Below, piece by piece: positions 1 to 13,478 of a stretch of DNA of 64,000 nucleotides. The notes beneath the pieces are model-generated. The model was not told the DNA's origin and made no database searches. It was given only the letters and a program-made list of their open reading frames with translations. The DNA is from Stratiolaelaps scimitus (lineage: Eukaryota; Arthropoda; Arachnida; Mesostigmata; Laelapidae): NCBI GenBank assembly GCA_019614645.1, contig JABWDB010000031.1, positions 1,240,001-1,304,000 on the forward strand, given 5' to 3'. How positions within the stretch are numbered: the stretch's first letter is position 1; each line of letters starts with the position of its first letter. The position numbers were made by a program, and so were the translations under genes.

Positions 1-929
1 GATTGTACATGATTCATTGCTGTTGAATACTGTGACGGCCCATGAAGGAGATGATTTCAACATGTTGATGAAATGACTGTGTTGACATCAAGCGTGTGGC
101 CCAGCTTTGTGTTATTGATGGTTATGCGTCGCTCGTTTGATTTGTTTTTTTTGGGTATGTTTATATAGAGAATATATGGCTATATGGAGCGCGCAGCAAC
201 TCTTTCCTTCTGCAACGCCTGTCCCTCGCTGTTCAGAGACAGAGAGAGAGGCCAATGCCATCGCCTTCCTCGGGAGACAATGTCGGCCTCGGCCCCGGTC
301 CCCAAATAATCCCTAGAACTAAATCTTAATTATTGTATGTTTGAATAACATCTAATATCGTTGATGCGGAGAATCGATAGAAAATAGATAGGGTAAAAAT
401 CGTTTTTCTTGTTCTCGGCCCATACGATATATATTGCACGATCAAAATTCTGCATGTTTAGAAGAGACATCATCAGTGGAGCCGAACTCATTAGACACTG
501 GGATTTTAGTGGACTATGTCACATTGTTGAACACGCAGTTCAGATAGATACTACTCAGGAGGTCTTCACAGACGAATCGTTGATTAGTAGCATTTTTGCA
601 AATTTTCTGTGGTATTTATTCTATGTGATTCTATCCGAGTCGGAACAATTAAGAGGAATCTCAGCTACTAACACGATCCACATTAAGAGGAATAAAATTC
701 TGGTCGGATGCCTTGACATTTAGTCTGTCCGTAACAATTCTATAAGGGGCTACATCGCGGAATAGCAAATTTATCCGACAGATATCCCAGGGCACTTTGT
801 TTAAACGTTGCCACCAGCGTTAAGATCTGCTCGGCAGTCATAGCGGTCAGAAGTGGTCACTTCAAGAGAGATCGCTGTCAACCAGGCAGCTTGCTGCGTC
901 GGACACAAATTCTGAACGAATTGGTGAAA

Positions 930-953
930 GCAACTTCTTCTTAAAGAAGTTGC
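930..953. repeat. Perfect short inverted repeat
   Basis: Two exact 10-bp arms (gcaacttctt at 930-939 and aagaagttgc at 944-953) flank a 4-nt loop. It may be a chance hairpin; no poly-U tract or gene context gives it a role. Confidence 0.5.
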
Positions 954-1219
954 AAAATCTTTACCTGAAGATTTTGGCTATTTTTTTTTAGGCGGTGCTT
1001 GGTGCGAAACACGGTCGTACGGTGGCTTTACTCTAAAATGTGTATACTCTGTGTCTGCCATAAATGGTCTCCTAGCGACGTATACATATAACGAATGGTT
1101 ACGGAAGATAAAAAAGGTGGCGATTTTGGTTGAGGCGGCCTAAGATTTAGGTGGAGCTCGATGCCCATTGTTGCCGATTTGCATTTGGAAGGGGTCCGTC
1201 TTTCGAAGTAATTTAAAAT

Positions 1220-1279
1220 CAATGCTGTGGACGTTAAATGTTTAACACAGAGAGTCAGTCCAAAGACATTTTGCCTAAC
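1220..1279 (+). repeat. 5'-truncated SINE-like insertion (family A)
   Basis: The segment carries the family A 3' tail (gtggacgttaaatgtt, then a gagagtcagtcc block) that recurs at about 17.9, 26.0, 30.8, 37.8, 44.9 and 47.8 kb. It is flanked by the 9-bp direct repeat atttaaaat (1211-1219 and 1280-1288), which fits a target-site duplication from LINE-type retrotransposition. Only about 60 bp is present and the tRNA-like head is missing. Confidence 0.6.
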
Positions 1280-3413
1280 ATTTAAAATTTGACCTGCTCC
1301 GAGGTTATTCGTATTGTGTTGTAGCGGGTGCTTGACTTGGCCCCTCAGAAGGGTCTATTTATGTATTAACCAATATTCGCTTATCGACCCATCTCCTGTG
1401 ATATGGTGCTAGCCAACTTTTGAATAATTCACGGGTAAAAACGGATTTTTCGCTTGCGTCTTTTTCCATGGTACAACACGTGTGGGCCGCGTCTAACGTT
1501 AGCAAAATTCTCGTTGGCTTGGCCTGGACATTAAGTTTAATTGAAATTCTAATGCGAATCATGAACCGGGTCGATTTGTCGCCCATCCTCGTTTAAGAAG
1601 CCAACCCAAGTGGTAGAAAAACACCGCGAGAAATTATAAACAGCATCGCGCACTGCTCATTTGCACCCTGTACATATCCACCTTATCGAGGAGTGACTTC
1701 GCTCGCACGAGTGCGCGACTTCACCATCGTCGAATGCAATCGCGTCGCTCGAAGAACGAACGCATCCCAGAATGGGTAGACACAACGCCTGTCCCGCCTC
1801 CTCGCTCCCCTCAATCCCTGTGGTCTCCTGTATACTATATATATATATATAGTCACGCTCAACCCATCTGGCCCGGTCGCTGTTCTTCACTTCTTAGCGA
1901 TCTCTGACAATGACAACAACTGAACAACAAGAAGAGAATCGTTTTGCTTCTTGTTGTGTGTGTGTGTGTGTGGTTTGTGCCTGTACCAACATTTTGTACA
2001 CATGGTCGTTCGTTTGGACGCACACAGATGAATACGCTCATAGACACCAACCAGCACTAGCGCTCACATAGATAGCCAACCATTTGCCAGCACAAATATT
2101 ATAATAACAACTACACTCCCTCTCTCTCTCCGCCCTTGAGTCCACCACTCGGTAACTGTCAGTCCCAACAGTCATTCGAAATCTCTATATTGAAATCATC
2201 ACTATAGCGTTGCTGGTGCTGCCGAGGGTTCGCCCTCTCGTCTCGTTTCCGCCATCTTTTCAGTTTTTCCCCTAATAGTCCGTCGTCCGAAGGTGTCCCC
2301 AAGCTCGCACTGTGAGCATCGTAATGCCGAGGATGAGCGGGTGCCTTTAGATTTAACCCAGCTCAGATATCCTTGTCTCAATCCGTCAGCCAGACTCTGT
2401 GCCTGCCAGTTCTTGGTTTCGAAGCCTGAATCCAGTGCACGAGTACAGTTCTTCAATTTCAGCTTTCGAGTTTCGCCAATGCTCGGCCATACGCTGTTCA
2501 CGCGAATTCGCTCGACTCAGGTGTGCTGTTGTGCCATGGACATTGTGCGGGGTCACAACGATTTCAGCGATAACAATCACTGTGGCATCAGGGGTGGCGA
2601 CTGAGATTACCTATTGCAACGTAAACAATTCTAAGTAGGTATATATATATATACATATTAGAATGTACCGTCGAAAAAATTATAATTATTTTTTCCTTTT
2701 TCAAAAACATTTCAGTATGGTACACAAAATAAAGTTTAGGTTCTAGCTTAAACCTTAGTATTTTATTATAATTGTCATCATTATTACTATTATGAGTAAC
2801 TCGTTTGTTGAAAGTACAGGCATGATTAAAAAAGCAGGGCGAAACAACGTATTTACGCGCTCGGTCAGAATCTGTGACAAGTTGTGTGGATTACACGTCA
2901 AAATAATGTAATTTTCTTTAACCAAACTATCTCGACCGAATTGTCAGTGCGACCCGGCGTTATCAACTCCTTCGTAAAGTGTATACTTTTAAATCTCTAG
3001 TATGTTGTACTTCCTCCACAGAGAAGTGTGCATAAAGCTTCCATAAAGAATTAGTTAATGAGTTCCTAGGCATCATAAGCCTCTCACGGATCGAACAGCT
3101 ACAGATAGTAGCCGCTTCACGTCGGGTAAATATTATAGTACCCCTCTAAAAACACGAAATCTCTTTTAGGCCTTTTATTCAATTTGCATATGCGTGGTGG
3201 ACTCAATAATATATGCGTGGCAAATAATACGCGGAGCCTGAGTCCAATTTCGATTTGTCACTCCCACGACATCCGCGCAATTGTCTGTACGATTAAGCAA
3301 CCAATTAACCCCGTAGGAGCTCGGAGACTTCGAGGTTAGCAAGCAAACACGTGATAATCGTCCGATGGTGAGTTTCCTTTGAATTCATTGCTGTTTGACT
3401 ATTTGTCCACAAG

Positions 3414-3724
3414 CACAACTCTGACTGAACTCGTACTGATCAGGGTGCAAGGCCTTGGAGTTGTCGAAGGGTTGAACTCCAACGGCCTGTGCCGTCTCCT
3501 TCTGGCGAGCGGTGGTTGTTTGCAAACCGATTCAGTGATAACCCGAGACTTGCTCGGCCTATTCAGCGAGCATTGTGAGCAGGCTATCCCGCTAGAGAAC
3601 AAGCAAATAGCAATTCGGCGAAATGTTGACCACGAAATCATCGAGTGGACATCGCCTCTGCACGATATGAACTCGCGAAGAATCGCGCCCTTTGTCACTA
3701 CCATTGAGGCGCTTATTGAGAGAT
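3414..3724 (+). CDS. Candidate exon, unknown product
   Basis: An open frame runs from 3358 to a stop at 3775-3777. It encodes a leucine-rich, non-repetitive stretch beginning TSTTLTELVLI and is GC-richer than the AT-rich flanks. A plausible acceptor ends at 3413 (cacaag) and a consensus donor gtaagt starts at 3725, giving an exon of 311 nt. The N-terminal part has the leucine spacing seen in leucine-rich repeats, but I recognise no family. An open frame of this size is expected several times by chance in a window this long, so the splice sites are the main support. The call is weak. Confidence 0.2.
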
Positions 3725-3777
3725 GTAAGTCCCTCAACGGAACGATGCAAATAAACGCCTCGCGTTCGTCGACATAA

Positions 3778-6354
3778 GCGAGGTGAAGGAGGAGGAGGCT
3801 AGTTAAATTCAGAATGCTTCCCAGAATAATGCTGCTGATTATATTGGAGATTGCTTCGCAGAAGTGGAGACGTCACCAAACGAGCAAGACACGAAATTGT
3901 ACGTCAGATTGCAAGGGGCCTTATTTACGACATGTGCGATTGAAATATGCATTTACGTAAACAAAGATCAATATAGAGAAGAAGAAGAGCTGAATAACTG
4001 TATATAATGTTCGGGATCGAATTTCTGTGACGATGAATTTTCCTTATACGCCGAACGAACACAAACAACGCGCTGGTCGTTGACACATAGAAGGACAGCC
4101 GCTCATTGATTTCATCACAAATACTTGCCGATATGGCAAATCTCGTGGCTGAACTCATCCACGACTTAGTGAATTTCGAGTAATATGCAATTGAGTGACA
4201 CAAATATCTCACGACAATCTTCCTGCACGTTCCAATATTCGAGGTTGAAGTCGAGATTCAAACCAACGTCTATCGCAGATCGAACAAGTTAGCTATCGTG
4301 TTTCACCGTTGACACTGTCCCAGTCATTTTTCACATTTGAAAGTGGTTAGAATAATGCTAACAACATTGACGTGACAAGAGATCTCATCATGCAACAGGG
4401 TCTCAGACAGGCAAAATATCGATCGTGCCTTCGTACTGTGTAATCGAGCACCGCCCACCCTCACCTACAATGAGCTGAGGTCGTCGAGTCTGTGAAGTGC
4501 CTTCGCCCCTCGACATTCTCGGTATAATGGCCGCCGCCTATTCAATTGGAACTTATCCCGACGAAGCTATTTAAGGGATGTGTGTGTGCGGGCGGTGGGT
4601 GACGACCTCTGCTGATCACTTACCGTCCGTGCCGCAATTGTCCGAGACGCAATCGAGCGTGTCATGAGAAAAGGTTTCACTGTCTCCCACGAAGCTCATC
4701 AGGCTTACATCAGTCCTCCGAAGAGCATCGGGACGGAGAAAGCCTCAATGGCTAACCTAAAATCCTGTCCTGCTGCAGGACACGGAGCCAACAAACGATC
4801 CCGAGAAGGGAGCTGCCGAGGGACACGAATATCCTCGCTTAAGATGAATACACACAGCCAGTTGGTATTGCCGTATATGGACGGTTGGCGACCAAGTAAC
4901 TGTCATCTTTGTGGGCTTCTGTTCTCGTTATTTTTATTTTTTTTTGCTTGGTAGGTAAGCCCTCTCGTTTCGTCGAGCAGCCAACAAAAAAAGCCTTATA
5001 CAAAGTGAATGCTAACAACGCTTTCGACGACGACGGCTATACCAAATCTGTTGTTGCGCCGTAAGCATCGATCATCGCCGGTGGTCGCCGCGTAGCTGTT
5101 TTCGTAGGCAGCTCTATCGGGTTCCAGGCAGCGACTGGTCGCCGCTGGTGGCGAGACTACTTACGACTACCATCCCCTACACTAGAGCAGAGCTGATGAT
5201 GACGGTCACAAGTTGCGGTTGTCTCCTCATTGGTCCGAGTCGATTAACAAGACGCAGTCGATAGGTGGATCCTTTTGTTCGTGTGGGGGGGGTCGCCCTC
5301 TTCGGCTCGTGCGCTCGCTTCTGCATGACCCTCCTGTCCGCCCGACTTAAGCCCCGTTCGTTGACAGGGCGCTTCGGGCTTTCGGCGGAACACAACGAAA
5401 GCAAAGCTGGTGGTGGTGGTGGTCACGTGTCGACCTCCTTCAGCGTATCTCATCCCGGAAGTCATCATGGTCATTAACATGATCCACCAACATACTGTCG
5501 TCGCACACATACAACTCCGTGTATATACATATATATATACACGGAGTTGTATATATATATATACCCTATATGGATGGATGCCGGTCGGCAGAGCGAACGT
5601 GGAGAGAAAGGGAGAGAGAGAGATGTAATTCAGGCGCGTGACCATAGTGGGTACTGCTCATGTGGAGTACGTATTATAGAGTGTGAGAACACGAGTCAGG
5701 TAGAGTCGGTGAGCTGATGAAGATGCGCGGTCCGTGGCGGAGTGATACGAAGCAAGGAGATTTACGAACTCGCATTCAGGGATCACTCGGAATAGAAAAA
5801 GCAGAGGTACGTGGGGCCACGCGACGTGGATTCGGGGGGGAGCCGGCGGTAGAGCAAAGAGAGAAGCGACTTGCGAGCGGAGGAGAGAGAGAGAGAGCGA
5901 GATAGAGACTCCCCAGAGGGTAATCCCTACCCTAGGCTTCAATCAGCCGCTCCGAATATGATCTGGTGAAGTGTATATGATACAGCAGATGGCGGGGTGC
6001 TGATGACAACGTGATAGCAGCGTGGCCCGGATCTTACATCATGTGATCTTCTGATTGCCTCAATCGATTTTATGACGAGTATACTGATAGCCGTTGAACA
6101 AAGATATATTTCCCGGGTAGGTGTTTGTAGCCGCGCTGATCGCGGATTTTTGTAGTCAAATAGAGAGTAGGCGTCCGGCAGTTGCGTTTGTCGTTTTGAT
6201 CTGTACCGATCATTCGTCCAGGCCAAATGCGAATTCACACCGCTCTGATTTTTTTTCATATCGTGTTGTGAGCACCTGTGATGTAAATATGTTTCATTCG
6301 AATTTATCTCGGTGTTTGTCTTTGAAAGATAGAGTATATGGCGTGAATTACTTG
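3778..6354. other. Non-coding stretch, no gene recognised
   Basis: Nothing here matches a known protein. The part from 4.4 to 5.5 kb is GC-richer than the rest. A minus-strand donor-like site (gtaagt, read at 4623-4618) follows a short cysteine-containing open frame whose ATG is at 4699-4697, but one splice site is too little to call a gene. A 40-bp near-palindrome lies at 5511-5550 and (GA)n runs lie near 5600 and 5885. Confidence 0.5.
5511..5550. repeat. Inverted repeat with 17-bp perfect arms
   Basis: The arms acaactccgtgtatata (5511-5527) and tatatacacggagttgt (5534-5550) are exact reverse complements around a 6-nt centre. The outer 10 bp are not simple repeat, so this is more than a (TA)n by-product. 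It could form a cruciform or an RNA hairpin; no function can be assigned. Confidence 0.75.
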
Positions 6355-6468
6355 ATATATATATATGGATATATATATATATATATATATATGGATATAT
6401 ATATATATATATATATATGGATATATATATATATATATATATGGATATATATATATATATATATATAT

Positions 6469-6534
<66 letters not shown>
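6355..6534. repeat. Compound (TA)n / TATGGA minisatellite
   Basis: This is a 180-bp tract of TA dinucleotides interrupted six times by GG within tatggata. The interruptions sit at 6367, 6393, 6419, 6443, 6469 and 6501, a spacing of 24-32 bp that is always even. The pattern implies that whole units of a (TA)n-GG repeat were copied, followed by slippage in steps of two. The open frames through it (Tyr-Ile runs) are artefacts of the repeat. Confidence 0.9.
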
Positions 6535-6538
<4 letters not shown>

Positions 6539-9500
6539 AACGCTTCGTTTCGTAGTCAGAACTTACTAACTAATTTTGTTTATTTATCTATTACAAGGGC
6601 TGGATACTCTAGATCTTAAAGCATTGGAGCTAGCTAGGGGCATCGAGGCACCTGAAGGTCCGCCTCAGACCGCCTCCCTCTAGGCAAACATTTGGCGGTG
6701 AGCGATGAAAAACGATGCCCGGAGGTTAATTAATATGAAAAGCACAACTGATTCATATCAATAACGTTGAAGGTTTATTTAACAAATGGTAGAGCGAATA
6801 ATCAGATAAAAAAACTCCCACGGGAACTCGCATCATCGATTCGACTCAACTCGACAATTATGAATATATTCTACTAGAATATATGAGCGAAATTACATTA
6901 TGCCATAACATATCACAATATCATATTTTTTTTAGCAACGAACACAACGGAGTTAGTAGGATCTTATTGGTCGCACCTAGGGGCGCATACCCCATCACGG
7001 ATCGTAGGTAACTGTAGTTATTTTAAATAAATAAATCAACATTTTAAGTTTCCCGATGACCACATCGATTCTTGCCACCCTGGAATATCAACAATTCGGG
7101 ATAACTCCTAAGGGTATAGGTGTACTTGTCTTTTCATGTGAGTTACTGCTCTGCGGCGGATCTCCGTTGCGACTACAGATTCTGATCATCTTGATACAGG
7201 TAACACCGGTCAAGTGATCCGACCCCACTTAGCCTCTGATGGGTCAGACTTTCTCAGTGATCCTAGCAGACCTTACCGTGTCCCTCAGGAGTCACTCCCC
7301 AAGCTCTCTCTCGCCCTCTCTCTCTGATAAGATCCCATGACATCCCATAATCGGCGGAGCAAGCCATCCGGTTCCTCCCGCCCGCTAGCTTCCTGATCGT
7401 TGCGTGATCGGGGCTCTGATCAGCGGTCCATGCAGTGGATCCGGCAGAGGGAGATTCGAGATCGACGCTTGTCTCATCTGACCTCATGTCTTCCTCTGCG
7501 TTGTGCTTGTTCCGAGTTCTTTGACTACCATTGAAGATAGCTACGTTCGATTTTGTGCTCAGCTTTGCTGATGTCAAAAATAGGAAATTAATCATCTGGT
7601 TTCACTAACAACTCATTATTTACAGAGCGGCACAAAAAGAGTACGACAATATGGGGCAGCAAGGTTTAAGACAGTTTTCCCAGAGAAGCGAGGGCTCCTC
7701 TGATAGACGGATACCATCAAACGCTGAGCATTTTTTCAGAGGCGAAATTCGGTGCAATTTCGATTACTGGCTTTTTTACCGACTTGAAATTTCAGTTCTT
7801 GGGGCACAAACGAATTTTTTGTGCCATCAAGTCGAACCTACTAGAAGCGCGAAGGAGAGCGAGAGAAAAAAAACGATTCATTGATGTATAAACATTCTGT
7901 ACATATGTATATGATTACCAAGCAGGCGGAATGGCATAGTCTGTTGTGCATATATTATATGCGACAATCTATATTAGGGAGTCTGGCGAATAAGCACAAT
8001 GTTTATGCATCAATTAATCATTTTGTGTCCCCCTCGCCTTTACGCTGTTAATAGCTTCAGGCTGATGTAACAAAACTAATTCGTTGTCGGTGTCCCAAGA
8101 ACGGAAATTTCGTCGGCAAAAAAAGCAAACCAATCGAAATGTTGAACAATGTTATCGACTCGTCATTTGAGTGTGAATAAACTAAACGCCTGTGGCGCTC
8201 ACTGTTACTGTGTCGCGTGGTCCAATGCGTGAAGGGAAATGATCACATGAACGTAGGATAGAGGGTGTTCATGGAGCAAATTGTCGAAAATGTGTGTCGA
8301 TTGTTGTAAGGTTTCGTCAATGTAGCGATTAGTCTTTGACGAAAGCACACTAATGCGGCTTTTTTTTCGTATGCGGCAACAGCTGTCATGAATTGTACTG
8401 GTATCGCATATAGTGGCATCATTCACTCTGATGAAATGCATTTAGAAGTATATACATATATGATGTTTTGACAAACTCAAAAAATATTTACCATAATGGC
8501 GCAGGTTGCCACATAGTGGTCGCTGTGGCACCATAAGCTTCGTAGACACGGTGATTGTTTTGTGTTGATGAACATATAAACGCGACTGTCGGCAATGACA
8601 ATTTGGGACGGTATCAGTGATATAACCTGATATACCTAATGTTGTATTTCGCTTTGGAACGATAACAGTGTAACATGTATTGAAATATAAGAACGTCTAA
8701 TATATACTTGAATTGACGTTCGTGTTAAGCCTAATTACACATGGCATTTAAACTAAGTACACCAAAGTATCCAGATACTCTGCCATCGAAGACGTCACCG
8801 AGAGTGTTACCTTCTTGATTAATTAGGTTAGTGTAGCCGAGAAAATAGCAATATTTGACAGGCTCATCGAAATCATACTTGTCAGCACAGGGCCTGACTG
8901 AAAGCGAAGCAGCGAATGCCAAGCGCGGTCGCCAGCTCGGGCCCGGGAGGTGCAAACGGAGACCTGGGGACACTCCGTTTTGAGCTGTGGAAATCAAAAT
9001 CCCGTTGTCAAAAACAATAGCTCGAGGCGTTGAGATCAAGCTCCGTGCAAATTAAACGCGGCAATTCTACCTAAATAGCCGCTGCTAACTAGCGGAAACT
9101 CGTGAATTTCGCAGGCAACGCACCTATAATCTACGATATCCTTCTTATCTCTATTTTCCATGCAGATAAATTCGAATGCCGAACTTCACAGTAGAATACA
9201 ATATCGCCGTGTGATAATGATTGTAGACATGATTATAGAGTTGTGGCTTGTTAATGCAATGTTCAATTTTTCACGATGTCGCTCATCGGTGTAATTTTTC
9301 GTAAATCAGACAAACTGAGTGCAGAAAAATAGTGGCTCGGGCCAATCGGCTATGACACGGGCCGGCTAACGGGTATTATTATTATTATTATGATTATTAG
9401 CAGAGTGTCTGCGAACAATTCCCTCCCGTCAGTAACCAGTGACGAAACGACCCCATAGGAAATAGACCAGTAACTGGCGTATGAAGGCTATTCGAGGTAG

Positions 9501-12500
9501 CACAAGTAGAAATCTGTATAGTCCATTGTGCGTTATGCTGCGCCTGGACCCCCACCCACCTGTGAATGTATCACAAGGGCCGGGATGAAAGAGAGCCGAG
9601 CCGAGCCATAGACCGGTAAGCAGCCTTATGCATTTTGTAGGTAGGGGAATCGAAAAGAATTGTGATCAACCCCCAAATGAGTACTCAAAGCATTGTGGGT
9701 GATTGGGAAACACCAGACGGATAAAGGTAGTCACACAGAGTAAATAAATAAGATCAGCGTCACCCGCAACAGCAGCAGCAGCAGCACCATTATCATCAGC
9801 ATTATATTTTCTCATGGTGATGGTGGTACCACCTAGCGCCGATTAGACCCGGCAGCGACCCTAACGCGAGTATTAGCCATACGCACGAACCTCGTTCACC
9901 TGATTCGCTTTCGCTCCGTCAGGAATACGCGGACGAGTGTGTTATGTCCGGCAGTGACTCTCTACCTAACAGTGCCTGTATCGATGTGTGCCTCTCCGGA
10001 GTGTGCCGATGATGTACGATACTACCGGTCTTCACCAAGGTCGGACTCATGTTGCGCTGAGCTTTGGTTTGTCGCCTACAGCGGACAGGGTAGGCCGACC
10101 GAATCTCCGGTAGCTAGACACTTGTGAGTGTATTGTGAACAAATTTTGGGTTCTGGAAAATCTGTTTATATCCTCATATCTCTGTTCGAGAATTAGGCTA
10201 CATTTGGAGACGCGAGCAGGCCATGCAAAGGGAGGCCACGACAATGACGAAGATGAACACTGGGATTTAGATAGAGCAGGCTAGATAGGCGAATAAATTG
10301 ATGGGACGGAATAGTGCCTCTCGAGATGCAGTGTATTGTAGATGGAGCGAGTGTACTTAGCGCTTCGCTGGTTTCGAGTTTGAAGGGGAGTCTTAAGGTG
10401 CAGGTGGTCGTCGTTGCGTCCCGGCAAACAACCGAACCTATGTGTTGACGAGATGTAGTCAAGTGAAAATGAAGGTGATGATCAACAATCAACTTGTAAT
10501 AACTGCAATCGTAGTCGCCTCAAGCCATTCTCGGGCGGGAAACGGTGAAAAAAATCATGCTGAAAGGAAGACCCCTGTCGACGGAGTTCGATCGTAGTAG
10601 CTGTACAATATTTAGCCCCAAACCACTTCGTAGCTATGTCTGAATATGATACGGCTTAGGGTGTTTGGGTCAACGTTGCGCGGCTTGAAGTTGCCAGAAT
10701 TTTTGGACTACGCGAATGACATCGAATAGATTGTTTTAATATGAATTACCGTCTGTAACTCGGCTGTTACTCCGCGTTATTATACTATATGCGTTGTACT
10801 CTTATGATAGTGAAATAAACTGTGTCTATTATGAGTTGTAGACTGTAGTCACAGCTCTGGAAGGCTCTGGAAGTGGCCGTATTTGTGGAGGACCATTCTA
10901 AAAGTTTCGAAATTTGCTGCGTTTTTGAGCAAATCGACGCCTCCGTGATGTGCGCCACCAAATATCCTCATTGCTGTAGCAAAGGTAAACTATTAATTGC
11001 AACGCCACTTGCCCATGGGGGTCTTCTGAACATTTCGATATCGAGAGAATGTGTTTGATTTTATTATCGACTATTTGCCTGTGACAACGAAATTCATTGA
11101 CATTTCTGGCTATTATCATCATTTTCAGATTTCTCTTAGAGCACTGTTAGCGTCTCGTAAAACCGCTGCCTGACCAAGTCCTTCTAAGCGGGTCTATGCG
11201 TACTTACCTATGAGACATAGATTCAATACAAACAGGTGTGTTAGATTAGGTTTTTTCTTGTTGTTGTTGTTGACTAACATTTTACAAATTTACTTCAGAG
11301 TTACCCACAACAGTCCGGGCTATATCCCGAAGTGCGAAGTCACGAGGGATGAAATTTAGTCGAATTTCTTGATGCTCTATCTTGTTGATGATAATTAGAT
11401 AACCCGTACTCTGGCGTATACCAAATTCAGTCGACTAGTGCGGCGGCGTCGGGGCCTAAACTTAATTCCACTCAGAAGTTCCCCCTCCACCATTATCAAT
11501 CTGCCCCTCACTTGTGGCAGGAAGTTAAGTGCGACTTCTTACTTCTCAAGTGACTTTTCTCCAAAGATTCGCTCTCCTTAAATCGCTCGTGGGGCAGCCG
11601 TCATTCGGTGAAGCCACTTCAAGCCAGATGAGCCCTGTACGCCGACCGAATGCCATCTATCGAATGGCATTGATCTTCGACAGAGAAAAACTGAGAGAAG
11701 AAAAATCCGTTTTTGTCGCGTTTTCAAGTCTTCTTTTTTTGTTCTTGTCTCCTAGCTACATAAACTGCATGTGATCAATTAAGCCGAAATGCGATTCTGT
11801 TAATCTATATCAAAGCGAAATGCGAACACCACATGAAATGTTTTCGATGGTTATTATTGTGCTTATTTCCATCGTGACATCGATTCCGCCTGCATCTCAT
11901 ATTTGTTAAGCATACATAAGCTGATTTATAATGATGATTGATAGTAAATAACAAAAAAGTCGCCTACGTTTTAGATGGCAGTTTGTTGTATCCAGTGTTT
12001 CGATGTCCTGAGGCCAATCTCTGCAAAACTTCTGTGGATGCCAGTTCCCTCCACTCCGCCTATATGCCTATAATATTTCAGCTTGTACATGACTGACTTT
12101 GTTTGCCTTGTTCGGTCTTGACGATCAAGTTTTCGCCCGCCTAACCCTAGTCAGGGCAGCGCAGTTCGGTACTTGTGACGTCCGCGGTTAGGTCTCTGTC
12201 ATATTGTTGCTGCTGTTGTTGTTGTTCCGTATGCTTGTCTCTGTGTGGTTGGCTTTTGTCTAGAGTTGGCATTGTACTTCAATAAGTATTACCACCTCTC
12301 CCGGTCTAGCTATGCTTCGCTAGCTGTATCGCGTAACACTCAACTAGCCGAAGATAGACGACTCGTACAGCAGAAGACGGGAACTCGCCATCTTCGCTGA
12401 TCTTCAATGTTTCTATAACAGCAAGCAGCAGCAGCGTCGACGTGAAGATTCGACTGCCGCGTTTGCCGATTCTTCGACTCCCCTTCGAGGCGCGCGGCCA

Positions 12501-13478
12501 GAGTGTCGAAATGTGATGAAGAACTTCGAAGAATCACACAGCTCCAATCTTCTCTCACCCTGTCTCTCTCTCTCTCGCTCTTTCTCTCCATTGGCTCGGC
12601 ACACCACATTTCTCACTGTGAATTGTTTGTGCTCTACCTGCCCTTGCTGTGTATTAGCCGGTATCTATGCGTGGCCCGTTTGCCGCTTGTTTACGCAAGT
12701 AGCCTCCCCCTTATCCCGCATCGCTCTCTCTCTCTCTCTGTGTCGTTGACGGGGCAAACAGCCGAACGCGAAATGGTGAAGGTCAGCGAGACAGTCTGAG
12801 ACGCGGGTCTCAAGCGGACATCACCATACATGTTGTACATGCAAGTGGTATGTTGAGGATTCAGCAGCAGCAGCGGCAGCAGCAGCGGTGTTTGCTAACT
12901 GCCATGCCTAAAAGTGCGATGGGTCGTGGGCTTTTCTCGCGAACATCGGTGTTCGCCGCAGAATCAGCATCCGTCTCATGAGGTGCCTCCCGCCATTGTG
13001 TGAAGTTCATATTGAAGTGGAGTAGACACTCTCGAGAGCTGTAGCTTGAGCTCACTGCTCGCGGCCTCGTTCAGTGCCGCCACTTTCGACTGTGGCTGCG
13101 ACACCCCCAGTGCGAGGGGGGGTGGGGATCTCTTGCTCCCCTCAAGTAGACGGGAATAAATAGCCAATTTTGCGTGTCACAGATTGAAGGCACAACGGCC
13201 AATTTCTACGAGATGATATGAGGCGTGCAATAAAAGTGTGTCATGTTATAGCTCGCGTTAACGGTGGATGATGCTAGGTTTGAATCAATTAGCTAAATTA
13301 GAAAAATGGACGGATGCTCGTCATTGGCCATTGTCTATTATCATTATTGTTATTATATGCATATTATTAATTTTATGTGGATAAATACAAATGACGCTAC
13401 CGCCGTTCAGGATAGCTCAAGTAGAGATAGTTATCTTTCTCCCTCGGAGCAAATTTTGAAATTGAGGGGTGCGATTTT
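6535..13478. other. Non-coding stretch, no gene recognised
   Basis: About 7 kb of mixed-composition DNA with no recognisable coding exon, tRNA or transposon. Small simple repeats occur, including ATT/TTA near 9376, CAG near 9770, CTG/TTG near 12206-12225 and CAG near 12866-12885. A (TC)n run near 12560-12590 lies in a more GC-rich patch at 12.3-13.1 kb. Open frames of up to about 110 codons are of the length expected by chance. Confidence 0.5.

Larger units (their letters stand above)
1..3413. other. Non-coding stretch, no gene recognised
   Basis: No reading frame here resembles a known protein and the open frames are of chance length. The stretch holds a (TA)n run near 1836-1851, a (GT)n run near 1954-1972, a (TA)n run near 2640-2653, a perfect short hairpin at 930-953 (10-bp arms, 4-nt loop) and one SINE-tail insertion at 1220-1279. 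Short exons without a recognisable family would be missed by eye. Confidence 0.55.

Noticed and set aside
4624..4699. Minus-strand mini-exon starting MSFVGDSE and ending before gtaagt
   Set aside because: One ATG and one donor in 76 bp is too little evidence. The cysteine pair in CVSDNCGTD is only suggestive.
6121..6534. 137-codon frame rich in Tyr-Ile
   Set aside because: More than half of it is the (TA)n minisatellite.
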